From JACZYA01 sp965247455 (GTDB taxonomy: Bacteria > Acidobacteriota > Terriglobia > Acidiferrales > 2-02-FULL-67-57): a DNA stretch of 64,000 bases. Shown here piece after piece: positions 34,936-44,804 of the stretch. Under the pieces are notes generated by a model that ran no database searches, was not told where the DNA came from, and saw only the letters and a list, made by a program, of their open reading frames with translations. The translations under genes and the position numbers were made by a program. Where the stretch lies: contig CBDFHE010000016.1 of NCBI GenBank assembly GCA_965247455.1, positions 248,001 through 312,000 of the forward strand. Reading direction: 5' to 3'. Position 1 is the stretch's first letter. Every line of letters starts with the position of its first letter.

Positions 34936-35751
34936 TTAATGCTCTTCCGCTACCGCCCCACCCACGTACACGATGGGGAGCAGCGTAAAGACAAATGCCT
35001 GCAAGAAAGCTACGAACACGTGCAGCAGAACGAACGCGAACGGGATAATCACCGGCGCAATCGCGCCCATGCCACCCAGAACCTTGTTCACGCTCGCCAG
35101 CGACGTCATCACGAATACACCCAAGCCCAGAAAAGTCAGGTAGAGCAGCTCGCTCACCACCATGTTCACCCACAGCCGAACCGTGAGTGAAAGCAGCCGC
35201 GCCACATGGCTGACGATTTCAATCGGCAGCATCAGCGGGGCCATGGGCAGGATGGGTCCCAGGAACTGCTTGCCGTACTTCAGCACGCCGTGGGTCTGGA
35301 TGCCGGCAAAGTTGTAGTAAGCAAAAACCACCAGCGCGCAACCGAGCGGCACCGTCTGGTGCGCGGTGGGAGAAGCAAACCCGGGAACCAAGCTGATGGC
35401 GTTGCAGAATAGAACGAAGAGCCCCACGCTGCCGATCGCGGCCAGGTGTTTGCGTCCGCCATGCCCGACGATCTCATCCAGCAGGTCGTAAATGCCCACC
35501 TGAAAGGGGTTTGAAAGCAGCGTCTCAAAACAGATTTGCAAGCCGCCGGGGTTCTCGGCTGACAAGCGCGTGCGAAACCAGAGAAAGAAGAGAACACACA
35601 AGAAGACGATGAACAGCTCGGTGGCGATGTGGTCGGGAATGGGCCGGGTGGGGTCGTGCGGATGGAAGCCGAGAGCTTCCAGCAGCGGCAGCGCCAACCA
35701 GCCCAAGAGGCGGTTGAATATGTCGCCGATCAGCGTGGGATGATGTTCCAT
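34936..35751 (-). CDS. atpB: ATP synthase F0 subunit a
   Basis: 271 residues, about six hydrophobic segments. The stator arginine lies in SLTVRLWVNMVVSELLY, corresponding to the usual SLRLFGNM region; FVAFLQAFVFTLLPIVYVGGAV is the conserved last helix. Forms the ion half-channels against the c-ring. Starts ATG 35751, three bases after atpI. Family position is clear although the Arg motif is less canonical than in E. coli. Confidence 0.93.
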   Translation of the reverse strand: MEHHPTLIGDIFNRLLGWLALPLLEALGFHPHDPTRPIPDHIATELFIVFLCVLFFLWFRTRLSAENPGGLQICFETLLSNPFQVGIYDLLDEIVGHGGRKHLAAIGSVGLFVLFCNAISLVPGFASPTAHQTVPLGCALVVFAYYNFAGIQTHGVLKYGKQFLGPILPMAPLMLPIEIVSHVARLLSLTVRLWVNMVVSELLYLTFLGLGVFVMTSLASVNKVLGGMGAIAPVIIPFAFVLLHVFVAFLQAFVFTLLPIVYVGGAVAEEH

Positions 35752-35754
35752 TTG

Positions 35755-36171
35755 TTAGTGTCTCGCCTCTTGTTTCCGCACAGCCAGCACCACTTGATAG
35801 ATAGCTTCCAGGAAAACTGCGGCGACCAGAAGCAACAAGCCGCCCACGACGCCCGCCAAGGACAGCAGCGAACGCGAAAAGGTAACATACAAGAACAGAG
35901 CAAGCAAGACGACCGGCACAAACAGCTTCAGGTAGGTTCGCTTCGTGGGTCGAACTTGCTGGGCGCGCACCAGAGAGTCAACCAAGGCCACGATCCAGCG
36001 ATAGTTCAGATACGCGAGCCCGCCCCCGAAGGCGAACGCCAGTCCCACCCCTGCGCTCCAGTTCCAGACAGCCACCATCGCGCCCACAGGTGTCAGTCCC
36101 AAAATGAACCAACCCAGCCGGCGCTCGGCGCGAACCAGCAGATCGTGTTCGGCTTGCGGAAACTCGCTCAC
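35755..36171 (-). CDS. atpI: ATP synthase subunit I-like membrane protein
   Basis: 138 residues with four hydrophobic segments (GWFILGLTPVGAMVAVWNW, VGLAFAFGGGLAYLNYRW, LFVPVVLLALFLYVTF, VVGGLLLLVAAVFLEAIYQVV). AtpI proteins help c-ring assembly. Position directly before atpB and a 4-bp overlap with atpZ support the call. Confidence 0.8.
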   Translation of the reverse strand: MSEFPQAEHDLLVRAERRLGWFILGLTPVGAMVAVWNWSAGVGLAFAFGGGLAYLNYRWIVALVDSLVRAQQVRPTKRTYLKLFVPVVLLALFLYVTFSRSLLSLAGVVGGLLLLVAAVFLEAIYQVVLAVRKQEARH

Positions 36172-36392
36172 TGGCGACTCAGCCTCTTCAGTTCGCGCAA
36201 TAGCTCCAGCAAGGCGGCGACGAATCCAAATGCGAGGAACACAAGGCTCAACAGGGGGCTGGTTCCGAACTTGCCGTCCAGCCAGGCTCCAATGAAATAC
36301 CCCGCCGCCGCGGCAATCGGAAAAGTGAAAGCGATGCTGAGGACAAAGCCCAGTTGCCGCCAGGGGCTGGCGTCTTTGGGCTGGGGCGGCAT
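36168..36392 (-). CDS. atpZ: AtpZ/AtpR-type small membrane protein
   Basis: 74 residues: WRQLGFVLSIAFTFPIAAAAGYFIGAWLDGKFGTSPLLSLVFLAFGFVAALLEL, the two-helix AtpZ pattern with a conserved GxxxGxWLDxxFGT turn. Encoded before atpI-atpB as in many F0 operons. Ten bases after the nuoN2 stop, so it is co-transcribed with complex I cluster 2. Confidence 0.82.
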   Translation of the reverse strand: MPPQPKDASPWRQLGFVLSIAFTFPIAAAAGYFIGAWLDGKFGTSPLLSLVFLAFGFVAALLELLRELKRLSRQ

Positions 36393-36402
36393 GGCGTGTG
36401 CC

Positions 36403-37869
36403 TTAGCGGAAAGGAATCAAAGAGAACTGGGCGAAGCGAATGAGGGGCTCGGGATAAATACCGGGCGCCAGCGTCAAGACCACCGTAATCGCCAGAGCGG
36501 TCACCAGCCCCGGCGCCAGCACCATCTTGCCGGGCTCGCGCGGCTGGTCCATGAACATTGCCACCACGATGCGGAAGTAGTAGTAGAGAGCGACGGCCAC
36601 GTAGAGCGCAGCGATGATGGCCAGGTAGTAATGCCCGGTCTGGATGAGCGCGAGGAAGATGAAATACTTGGCCACAAAGCCGCCGGTGGGAGGGATGCCG
36701 GTGAGCGAAAGAAGAAAGATAATCATCAAGCTGGCGGGTACGGGGTTCTTGAAGAACAGGCCGCGCATGTCCTCGATGCGGTCGCCGATCAGGTTCGAGC
36801 GGCGCATGCCGGTGACGACGGCAAAGGCCCCCAGGGTCATCATGGCGTACACAAAAATATAGACGGTAATGCCGGTGCGACCGGTCTCGTTGCCTGCCAC
36901 CAAACCCAGCAGCATGTAGCCAACGTGCCCGATGGAGGAGTAGGCCAGCAGGCGCTTGATGTTGTCCTGGTTGAGCGCGGCCAGATTGCCAACGACCATG
37001 GTGGCCACGGCCACCACGGCGAGTATGTCCTCCCAGTTGGCCCGCACCGGGCCCAGCGGAATCAGGAACAAGCGCAGCAGCAAAGCGAAGGAGGCGGCCT
37101 TGGAGGCGACCGATATGTAGGCGGTGATGGGCGTGGGCGCGCCCTCATAGACGTCCGGCGCCCACTGGTGAAACGGAACCGCCGCCACCTTGAAAAAGAG
37201 GGCGGCGGCAACCGTGATGGTCGCCAGAAAAACGATGGGGTCGTCCAGGTCCCGTTGCCGAACTGCCTCCGCTATCCGATAGATGTTGGTGGACCCGCTG
37301 ATGCCATAAAGCAACGAGAACCCATACGCCAGGATGCCGGAGGAGAACACGCCCAGGAGAAAGTATTTGATGGCGGCTTCGTTCGAGCGGCGGTCGCGGC
37401 GGAGAAAACCGGTGAGCAGGTAGAAGGAGATGGCCATCAGTTCCAGACCAATGAAGAGGGTGATGAGGTCGATGCCACCGGCCAGCAACATCATGCCGAC
37501 GGTGGCGAAGAGGATGAGCGAGTAGTACTCGCCCTCGTGCTCCTTCTCGATCTCCAGGTAGCGGATGGACATCAGGATGACCAAGGCAGTGGCGAGAAGA
37601 AAAACAAAACTGAAGTAAATGAAAAAGGAATCCACCACAATCAGGCCGCCGTCGCCGGTCCCGCGAAAGGCCAGCATGGTGCGGTCGTGCAGGCGCCAGA
37701 TTTGAAACCCGCTGAACGCCACACCCAGAAGGGCGGTGATGGCGCTGACGAACTTGTAGCGCGCGTCAAGCAGAAAGTCCAACAGCAGGATCCCGCAGGC
37801 GAAGATGGTCAACTCAAGGTGCGGGACAATCGCAACGAAGTCTTCCGGCTGGAAAAAGTCAGTCCACAT
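36403..37869 (-). CDS. nuoN: NADH-quinone oxidoreductase subunit N (cluster 2)
   Basis: 488 residues. Motifs GLELMAISFYLLTGFLRRDRRSNEAAIKYFLLG, FKVAAVPFHQWAPDVYEGAPTPITAYISVASKAA and YSSIGHVGYMLLG. Only moderately similar to the cluster 1 NuoN, so the clusters are not a recent duplication. Overlaps nuoM2 by one base. Confidence 0.95.
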   Translation of the reverse strand: MWTDFFQPEDFVAIVPHLELTIFACGILLLDFLLDARYKFVSAITALLGVAFSGFQIWRLHDRTMLAFRGTGDGGLIVVDSFFIYFSFVFLLATALVILMSIRYLEIEKEHEGEYYSLILFATVGMMLLAGGIDLITLFIGLELMAISFYLLTGFLRRDRRSNEAAIKYFLLGVFSSGILAYGFSLLYGISGSTNIYRIAEAVRQRDLDDPIVFLATITVAAALFFKVAAVPFHQWAPDVYEGAPTPITAYISVASKAASFALLLRLFLIPLGPVRANWEDILAVVAVATMVVGNLAALNQDNIKRLLAYSSIGHVGYMLLGLVAGNETGRTGITVYIFVYAMMTLGAFAVVTGMRRSNLIGDRIEDMRGLFFKNPVPASLMIIFLLSLTGIPPTGGFVAKYFIFLALIQTGHYYLAIIAALYVAVALYYYFRIVVAMFMDQPREPGKMVLAPGLVTALAITVVLTLAPGIYPEPLIRFAQFSLIPFR

Positions 37870-39446
37870 CAGCGTTCAGCCGGCTCCGAGGGGGTTTCTT
37901 CGCTGGGGATCTCAGGCACAGCGGCCGTCACGGACGGCGCCTCCTCCTCAACCTGGAGGCGCTCGACGATGCGGGCTACGGGTTTCTCCAACACCTCGAA
38001 GTAGGGCTTGGGATAAATTCCGATCCAGAAGCACCAGATGACCAGCGGCACCAGCGTGACCAGCTCGCGCAGGTTCAAATCAGCGAGCGTCTTGTTGGCG
38101 GGCTTGGTCACCTCTCCGAACATCACCCGCTGGTAGAGCCAGAGCAAATAGGCGGCGCCCAGGACAATCCCCACCACCGCAAAGCCCGCCCACCACTTGT
38201 TGACCTGCCAGGCACCGAGCAGGATGGTGAATTCGCCGATGAAGCCGTTGAGCAGCGGCATGCCCAGTGAGGCCAAGCTGATAATCAAAAAGATGGCGGC
38301 GAAGACCGGCATGGGGGTGGACAGCCCGCCGAACTCGCTGATCTCGCGCGTGTGCCGGCGCTCGTACAGCAATCCCACAATCAAGAAGAGCGCGCCGGTC
38401 GAGATGCCGTGGTTCACTTGCTGAATCAGGCTGCCGGTCAACCCCAGGTGGTTGAGCGCGAAGATACCCAGCGTACAGAAACCCAGGTGCGAGACCGATG
38501 AGTAGGCGATCAGCCTCTTCATGTCTTTCTGCATCATGCACACCAGGGCGCCGTAAATGATGGCAATGATCGAAAGCGTCACTACTACCGGGACTGCCGC
38601 GCGCGCGGCATCCGGGAACATCGGCAACGAGAATCGCATCAAGCCGTAGGTGCCCATCTTCAGCAGAACACCGGCCAGGATGACCGAGCCGGCGGTGGGC
38701 GCATCCACGTGGGCGTCAGGCAGCCAGGTGTGGAATGGGACCATCGGGACTTTGATGGCGAAGCCGATGAAGAAAGCCCAGAAAATCCAGAATTGCCACT
38801 CGTAGGGCAACACCTTGCCCAGCTCCAAGAAGGTTGGGATGCTGAAGGTGTAGGTGCCGGTGAGGTCGCCGTGGAAAAAGTACAGCGCCAGGATGCCGAG
38901 CAGCAAGAGAACCGAGCCCACCAGAGTGTAGAGGAAGAACTTGATGGCTGAATAGAGCCGGCGGCCGTGTCCCCAAACGCCGATGATGAAATACATCGGT
39001 ACCAGCATGACTTCCCAGAAAACGTAGAAGAGGAAGAAGTCGAGCGACATGAAGACGCCCAGCATGCCGGTCTGGAGCAGCATGAACATGATGTAGTATT
39101 CCCGCACGCGCTCCTGAATGGCCGCCCAGGAGGAAAGTACGGCAATAAAGCCCAGCACGGTAGCCAGCATAATCAGCAAGAAACTGATGCCGTCGATGCC
39201 CAGGTGGTAGCGGGCGCCGATGGAGCCGATCCATTCCTTGTCGATCTCGAACTGGAAGCCGGGCGCTTCCTTGTTAAACCAAAAGACCAGCGGCAAGGAA
39301 ATCAGGAAGCCGGCCAGCATGACGCCGTTGGCCCACCAGCGCATCAGGTCTTTGCGCCCGCCGGGAATCAACAGCAGTACCGCCGCGCCCGCCAGGGGCG
39401 TGAGCAAAACCCAATTCAGGATGTTTTCCGGAGAAGGAACCACCAT
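37869..39446 (-). CDS. nuoM: NADH-quinone oxidoreductase subunit M (cluster 2)
   Basis: 525 residues. Motifs FWEVMLVPMYFIIGVWGHGRRLYSAIKFFLYTLVGS, KVPMVPFHTWLPDAHVDAPTAGSVILAGVLLKMGTYGLMRF and SSVSHLGFCTLG. It has a C-terminal acidic/Pro/Thr tail of about 35 residues (VEEEAPSVTAAVPEIPSEE) absent from the cluster 1 protein. Confidence 0.95.
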   Translation of the reverse strand: MVVPSPENILNWVLLTPLAGAAVLLLIPGGRKDLMRWWANGVMLAGFLISLPLVFWFNKEAPGFQFEIDKEWIGSIGARYHLGIDGISFLLIMLATVLGFIAVLSSWAAIQERVREYYIMFMLLQTGMLGVFMSLDFFLFYVFWEVMLVPMYFIIGVWGHGRRLYSAIKFFLYTLVGSVLLLLGILALYFFHGDLTGTYTFSIPTFLELGKVLPYEWQFWIFWAFFIGFAIKVPMVPFHTWLPDAHVDAPTAGSVILAGVLLKMGTYGLMRFSLPMFPDAARAAVPVVVTLSIIAIIYGALVCMMQKDMKRLIAYSSVSHLGFCTLGIFALNHLGLTGSLIQQVNHGISTGALFLIVGLLYERRHTREISEFGGLSTPMPVFAAIFLIISLASLGMPLLNGFIGEFTILLGAWQVNKWWAGFAVVGIVLGAAYLLWLYQRVMFGEVTKPANKTLADLNLRELVTLVPLVIWCFWIGIYPKPYFEVLEKPVARIVERLQVEEEAPSVTAAVPEIPSEETPSEPAER

Positions 39447-39455
39447 CTCACCTCG

Positions 39456-41537
39456 TCAGGAGCCCAAAATGTAACGCTGCACATAATAAAGCAGGAACAG
39501 AACTATGCCCGTGGCCATCCAGAGCGCGTAGCGCTGCACCAAACCCGTCTGGAGAACGCGCGCGGGCCAATTCAACACCCAAACCAACCATCCCAGCAAG
39601 TTGACCGCGCCGTCCACGATCCAGGTGTCCCACCAAATCGAAAGCCGGGAGATGGAGCGCGTGAGCCAAGCGGTGCCGTCCACTCCGGTCTCGTCAATGA
39701 CTTTCAAATCGAATCGGCCCAAAGTGGTTGCCAAACCCTTGCCCAGTACCGGTCCTTCCACAAAGACGGCGTCGTAGATTTCGTCCACATAGTACTTGTT
39801 GTACAGCAGCCGATGAACGCCGGGCAAGCGATAGACGATCTGCTCGGGAATTTCCGTGTGGCGGATGTAGAAATAGTAGGCCAACCCAATGGCGAAAACC
39901 GCCACTCCGACCGAGAGCACCATCAAACCGATTTCCAGCGAGTGCGCGTGCTCAGCAGCGCCAAGCTCGACGTGCGAGGCGAAAACCGGAGCCAGAAAAT
40001 GTTCAAAGTGGTTCCCTCCTCCGAGCACCGCCGGGATGCCCACCCACCCGCCGACAACGGAGAGGACGGCCAGAATCATCAGCGGCACCGTCATGGAACG
40101 CGGGGCCTCGTGGACGTGATGCGCGGTTTCGTGGGGCACGTGTGAGGCGCCAAAGAAGGTTACGAACACCAACCGGAACATATAGAAGGCGGTCAACAAA
40201 GCCGTAAATATGCCGACGCCCCACAGGATTTTGGTAAACAGGTCGCCGTGGCCGACGTCGTTGGCGAAGGTGCGCCAGAGGACTTCATCCTTGCTGAAGA
40301 AACCCGCCAGCGGAAAGATGCCGGCAATCGCCAAGGCGCCGATGGCGAAGGTCTTGCCGGTGACGGGCAGCTTGCTCCACAGCCCGCCCATCTTGCGAAT
40401 GTCCTGCTCGCCGGAGAGAACGTGGATGACGGCGCCCGACCCCAGGAAGAGCAGCGCCTTAAAGTAAGCGTGGGTGGAGAGGTGGAAGATGCCGGCGGCA
40501 AAAGCGCCCATGCCGCAGGCCAGGAACATGTAGCCGAGCTGGCTGATGGTGGAGTAGGCCAAGACTTTCTTGATATCGTTCTGCACCAGCGCCATCGAAG
40601 CGGCAAAAAGCGCGGTCAGAGCTCCGACCGCCGCCACCACCGCCATGGTGGTAGGGGCAAGCTGGTAGAGACCGTTCATGCGCACGACCATGTAAACGCC
40701 GGCGGTGACCATGGTGGCGGCGTGGATGAGGGCGCTAACGGGCGTGGGGCCCTCCATCGCATCGGGCAGCCAGACGTAGAGCGGAATCTGCGCGGACTTC
40801 CCGGTGGCTCCGATGAAAAGAAACATGGTGATGGCCGTAATCGCGGGCGCACCCACGGCAAAGGCGTCGCTGGCCAACGCCGCGTTGATGCCCGTAAAGC
40901 TCAAGGTGCCGAAGGTGGTGATGGTAAGGAAAATACCGAGCAGAAAGCCAGCATCGCCCACGCGGTTAACGATGAAGGCTTTTTTACCGGCGTCGGAGGC
41001 GCTCTTCTTCAGGAACCAAAAACCGATCAGCAGGTAGGAACACAGGCCCACGCCTTCCCAGCCCACGAACATCGTCAGCAGATTATTGGAGAGCACCAGC
41101 GTGAGCATCATGAACATGAAGAGGTTGAGGTAGCCGAAGTAGCGGTAGTAGCCGCCTTCGTGAGCCATATAGCCGATGGAATAGACGTGAATCAGGAAGC
41201 CGACGCCCGTCACAACTAGAATCATGACGGAAGAAAGCGGGTCCACCATGTAGCCCCATTCAATCTGGAAGTTAGCCGCGTTGCCGCCGTCCGTGATGTA
41301 AGGAATAGCAGGAAACCAGGTGAAAATAATTTTTTCGTAGAGGCGGTCGGCGGCGGGCAGCCCCAGCAGGTCGCGAAAGATTCCGACGGCAATCAGAAAA
41401 GAGCCGAAGATGGTGCCGCAGCAGAGCCAACTAATGGTCTTGTTGGACAGGCGAGAGCCAACCAACAACATGAGGAAGGCACCGGCCAACGGCAGGATCG
41501 GCACCAACCAAACAGCGTCCAGAAAGGATGCGGGCAT
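39456..41537 (-). CDS. nuoL: NADH-quinone oxidoreductase subunit L (cluster 2)
   Basis: 693 residues, about 47 longer than the cluster 1 copy. Motifs WEGVGLCSYLLIGFWFLKKSASDAGKKAFIVNR, KSAQIPLYVWLPDAMEGPTPVSALIHAATMVTAGVY and AGFFSKDEVLWRTF. The extra length lies mainly in the periplasmic insert near 40-85 and the C-terminal region. Confidence 0.95.
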   Translation of the reverse strand: MPASFLDAVWLVPILPLAGAFLMLLVGSRLSNKTISWLCCGTIFGSFLIAVGIFRDLLGLPAADRLYEKIIFTWFPAIPYITDGGNAANFQIEWGYMVDPLSSVMILVVTGVGFLIHVYSIGYMAHEGGYYRYFGYLNLFMFMMLTLVLSNNLLTMFVGWEGVGLCSYLLIGFWFLKKSASDAGKKAFIVNRVGDAGFLLGIFLTITTFGTLSFTGINAALASDAFAVGAPAITAITMFLFIGATGKSAQIPLYVWLPDAMEGPTPVSALIHAATMVTAGVYMVVRMNGLYQLAPTTMAVVAAVGALTALFAASMALVQNDIKKVLAYSTISQLGYMFLACGMGAFAAGIFHLSTHAYFKALLFLGSGAVIHVLSGEQDIRKMGGLWSKLPVTGKTFAIGALAIAGIFPLAGFFSKDEVLWRTFANDVGHGDLFTKILWGVGIFTALLTAFYMFRLVFVTFFGASHVPHETAHHVHEAPRSMTVPLMILAVLSVVGGWVGIPAVLGGGNHFEHFLAPVFASHVELGAAEHAHSLEIGLMVLSVGVAVFAIGLAYYFYIRHTEIPEQIVYRLPGVHRLLYNKYYVDEIYDAVFVEGPVLGKGLATTLGRFDLKVIDETGVDGTAWLTRSISRLSIWWDTWIVDGAVNLLGWLVWVLNWPARVLQTGLVQRYALWMATGIVLFLLYYVQRYILGS

Positions 41538-41547
41538 ACTTAGCGTC

Positions 41548-41850
41548 TCACCATTTCAGCAAGTCGATTTCGTCCGCGTTGACAGTGTCGCGGTTGCGGA
41601 AGAAAGCGATCAGGATTCCCAAGCCGACAGCCGCTTCGGCGGCCGCTACGGTGATGATGAAGATAGCAAATATGTGGCCATCCACGGAGCCCCAGTGCCG
41701 GGCAAAAGCAATCAAGTTGATGTTGACGGCGTTCAGGATAAGCTCCAGCGACATGAAGATGATGATGATGTTGCGGCGCGTAAGCACGCCGATGACTCCG
41801 ACGGTGAACAACGCCCCCGCCAACGCCAGATAGTGCCAAGTGGGAACCAT
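41548..41850 (-). CDS. nuoK: NADH-quinone oxidoreductase subunit K (cluster 2)
   Basis: 100 residues, three helices: IIFMSLELILNAVNINLIAFAR and TVAAAEAAVGLGILIAFFRNRDTVN carry the conserved glutamates. Between nuoL2 and nuoJ2. Confidence 0.95.
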   Translation of the reverse strand: MVPTWHYLALAGALFTVGVIGVLTRRNIIIIFMSLELILNAVNINLIAFARHWGSVDGHIFAIFIITVAAAEAAVGLGILIAFFRNRDTVNADEIDLLKW

Positions 41851-41861
41851 CGCTTTCGCTC

Positions 41862-42365
41862 CTACCTCTTCTTGGCCATCAACACCGCGCCCACCATCGC
41901 CACCAGCAGCAGCAGGGAGGCGACCTCAAACGGAAGTATGTAGCTCTGGAAGAGCGCCGTTCCGATCTTCTCCGTATTGGGCTGCACCGCTTCCGCCGCT
42001 GCGGGCGGGAGCTTGGCCCAGTCGCGTCCTCGGTAAATAAAGAGTGTGAATCCGGCCAAGAGCACCAGCGCAGCCAGCCCGGCGATCCATCGCTGCCGGT
42101 TGTAGGGCGCTTGCCGGACCGCCACATCGAGATTGACCAGCATAATCACAAACAGGAAGAGCACCATGATGCCGCCGATGTACACGATAATCTGAACGGC
42201 GGCCATAAACTCAGCCTGGAGTTGCAGGAAAATCAGCGCCACCGAAAGCAAGGTGAGAATGAGGAAGATGGCGCTGTGCACCGGGTTGCGGCGAGTGATG
42301 ACCAGCATGGCGGACAGCAGCGCCACCAACGCCAAGACGTAGAAAGTGACTTCGTAAAACGTCAT
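41862..42365 (-). CDS. nuoJ: NADH-quinone oxidoreductase subunit J (cluster 2)
   Basis: 167 residues from ATG 42365, just after the nuoH2 stop; a longer reading would overlap nuoH2. NPVHSAIFLILTLLSVALIFLQLQAEFMAAVQIIVYIGGIMVLFLFVIMLVN is the NuoJ core. nuoI is absent between H and J, as in cluster 1. Confidence 0.94.
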   Translation of the reverse strand: MTFYEVTFYVLALVALLSAMLVITRRNPVHSAIFLILTLLSVALIFLQLQAEFMAAVQIIVYIGGIMVLFLFVIMLVNLDVAVRQAPYNRQRWIAGLAALVLLAGFTLFIYRGRDWAKLPPAAAEAVQPNTEKIGTALFQSYILPFEVASLLLLVAMVGAVLMAKKR

Positions 42366-42372
42366 TCCAATC

Positions 42373-43641
42373 TCAACTCCGTCCGCGCGCCAGCCAAGCG
42401 GCAACAAGTAAAGTGGCTCCCGACGCCAACCATAAGCTGAGGCTCCTGTTCCATCCCAGCTCCCAGCTCAAGACCAGCCCCAAGCCGCAAAAGATGACGT
42501 TGACGATGGCTACCGGGATCATGAAGTGCCAACCCAGACGCATCAACTGGTCAAAGCGGTAGCGAGGGAAGGTTCCCCGAAACCAGATAAAGGCGTAGAG
42601 GAAGAGGAAGACCTTGGCGAGAAACCAGAAGGCGCCTTGACTGGCCACCAGGACAGGCGGGTAGAGCAGCCCCAGAGCGGCCGCGGCGGCCCCTGCTCCG
42701 AGCGCAAACAGCATCAAGCGCTGCCAGAACCATTCGCGCCCGGGGGGGAAGCGAAAGAATCGCAGCAAGCACCAAGCCCCCGCCGCTCCAAAAACTACCA
42801 CCGGAGCGAAGCGCAGAAAGTCCAACCCGGCCACATTGGGAAAGGGCCGCAGCCAGCCGCCCAAAAACAAGGTAACAGCGATGGAACTGACCAACACCAT
42901 GGCGGCGTATTCCGCCAGGAAAAAGAGGGAGAAACGGAAGCCGCTGTACTCGGTGTGGAAACCGGCCACCAGCTCCGATTCGGCCTCCGGCAGATCGAAG
43001 GGGTTGCGGTTGGTTTCGGCGATGGCGGCGACGAACAAAATAAAGAACGCCACCGGCTGCATGAACACGAACCACACCTCCTGCTGGAACTGGGCCTTGA
43101 CGATTCCGTTCATGCTGAGGGTGCCGGCCAGCAGCAGCGCGCTGATCAATGCGAAGCCCAGCGCCACCTCGTAGCTCACCAGTTGGGCGGTGGAGCGCAG
43201 CGCCCCCAGCAGCGGGTAATGGCTGTTGGAGGACCAGCCACCCAGGATGATCCCCAGCACGCCCAGCGAAGAGATGGCGATCACGAAAAGCAAGCCGACG
43301 TTGACGTCGGTGACGTAGAAATTGTCGGCGAAGGGAATGAGCGCGAAGGCGGTGAAGGAAGCCACTACGGTGATGGCCGGCGCCAGCCAGAAGACCGCGC
43401 GGTCGGCGCCTTCCGGAATGATGTCCTCTTTGAGCAGGAGCTTGAGCCCATCGGCGATGGGCTGGAGCAGCCCGTGCGGACCGACGCGCATGGGGCCCAG
43501 CCGGACTTGAATGTGGGCCAGAATCTTGCGCTCGGCATAGACGAGATAGGCGACGATCAAGGAGAGCGCAGTGAAAACAATCAGCACACGAATCAGCGCG
43601 AGCACCAGAGGTTGTTCAAGAATTTCTAGCAGCGCAGTCAT
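42373..43641 (-). CDS. nuoH: NADH-quinone oxidoreductase subunit H (cluster 2)
   Basis: 422 residues. Motifs AERKILAHIQVRLGPMRVGPHGLLQPIADGLKLLLKED and AETNRNPFDLPEAESELVAGFHTEYSGF. The C-terminus continues with an extra hydrophobic segment (LSLWLASGATLLVAAWLARGRS) beyond the usual end, not present in the cluster 1 copy. Confidence 0.95.
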   Translation of the reverse strand: MTALLEILEQPLVLALIRVLIVFTALSLIVAYLVYAERKILAHIQVRLGPMRVGPHGLLQPIADGLKLLLKEDIIPEGADRAVFWLAPAITVVASFTAFALIPFADNFYVTDVNVGLLFVIAISSLGVLGIILGGWSSNSHYPLLGALRSTAQLVSYEVALGFALISALLLAGTLSMNGIVKAQFQQEVWFVFMQPVAFFILFVAAIAETNRNPFDLPEAESELVAGFHTEYSGFRFSLFFLAEYAAMVLVSSIAVTLFLGGWLRPFPNVAGLDFLRFAPVVVFGAAGAWCLLRFFRFPPGREWFWQRLMLFALGAGAAAAALGLLYPPVLVASQGAFWFLAKVFLFLYAFIWFRGTFPRYRFDQLMRLGWHFMIPVAIVNVIFCGLGLVLSWELGWNRSLSLWLASGATLLVAAWLARGRS

Positions 43642-43674
43642 AGGTTCGCGGTTGAGCGCCTCGCGGTCGAGAGA

Positions 43675-44802
43675 TTACCTATCCACTTCCCCCAGCACAA
43701 TGTCGAGCGTTCCGATCACAGCCACCACGTCCGCCACCAGCAGGCCTCGAACCATCTGGTCCAACACCTGCAAATTCACAAACGAGGGCGGACGAATCCG
43801 CAAACGGTAGGGCTGAGTGGAACCGTCACTGACGATATAGTAGCCCAACTCGCCCTTGGGAGCCTCAATGGAGTGATAGACCTCGCCCGGGGGCGGTTTG
43901 AGAACCTTGCCGATGCGGGCCGCAATCGGCCCCGAAGGAATGCTGTCGATGGCTTGGAGGACGATGCGGTGGGATTGCCGCATCTCTTGCATCCGCACTA
44001 GATAGCGGTCGTAGGTGTCGCCGTTTTCGCCCACGGGAATGTCGAACTCGAACTGGTCGTAGGCGGCGTAGGGAAACGCCTTGCGAATGTCCCACTTGAC
44101 GCCTGAGCCGCGCAGGACCGGGCCGGAGGCGCCCATGGCGATGGCATCGTCGGGGGTGAGGATGCCCACGCCCTGGGTGCGCTGGATCCAGATGCGGTTT
44201 TCGGTCAACAGCTCTTCGTATTCATCCACCCGATGCAGGAAGTCGTGGCAGAACTTTTTGACGTCTTCTTCAAAGCCGTCGTAGGTTTCGTAGAGCAGGC
44301 CGCCGATGCGAAAGGCGTGGGTGGTCAGGCGCGCGCCGCAATACTTCTCAAAGATTTTTAGAATTTCTTCCCGCTCGCGGAAACAGTAGAAGACCGGCGT
44401 CATCGCGCCGATATCGAGCGCATGCGTGCCCAGCCAGAGCAGGTGGCTGGCAATCCGTTGCAGCTCGGTGAGGGTGGTGCGCACCCAGCGCGCCCGCGGC
44501 GGCGCTTCCGCGCCCAACAATTTTTCCACTGCCTCGCAATAGCCCAGACCATTGGAGACCGCCGCCACATAGTCGGTGCGGTCCACGTAGGGAGCGAACT
44601 GAGGATAGGTACGGGTCTCGCCGATTTTCTCCACCCCGCGGTGCAGGTAGCCGATGATACATTCCGAACTGATGACTCTTTCCCCGTCGAGCCTCAGCTT
44701 GACGCGCAGCACGCCGTGGGTGGAGGGGTGCTGCGGGCCCATGTTGAGGATGACTTCATCGGCGCCCAGTACGGTGGTGGTGACGGAGGGTGTTTGTCCC
44801 AT
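43675..44802 (-). CDS. nuoD: NADH-quinone oxidoreductase subunit D (cluster 2)
   Basis: 375 residues from ATG 44802. Motifs VILNMGPQHPSTHGVLRVKL, CIIGYLHRGVEKIGE (quinone-site His), LLWLGTHALDIGAMTP and APKGELGYYIVSDG. Clearly diverged from the cluster 1 NuoD. nuoE, nuoF and nuoG do not follow; nuoH2 comes next after 33 bases. Confidence 0.95.
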   Translation of the reverse strand: MGQTPSVTTTVLGADEVILNMGPQHPSTHGVLRVKLRLDGERVISSECIIGYLHRGVEKIGETRTYPQFAPYVDRTDYVAAVSNGLGYCEAVEKLLGAEAPPRARWVRTTLTELQRIASHLLWLGTHALDIGAMTPVFYCFREREEILKIFEKYCGARLTTHAFRIGGLLYETYDGFEEDVKKFCHDFLHRVDEYEELLTENRIWIQRTQGVGILTPDDAIAMGASGPVLRGSGVKWDIRKAFPYAAYDQFEFDIPVGENGDTYDRYLVRMQEMRQSHRIVLQAIDSIPSGPIAARIGKVLKPPPGEVYHSIEAPKGELGYYIVSDGSTQPYRLRIRPPSFVNLQVLDQMVRGLLVADVVAVIGTLDIVLGEVDR

Positions 44803-44804
44803 GG

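Noticed and set aside
35629..38004. 791-codon plus-strand open frame
   Set aside because: It lies antisense to atpB, atpI, atpZ and nuoN2, all of which have clear family motifs. Its own sequence is His/Gln/Asp-rich shadow coding without domains.
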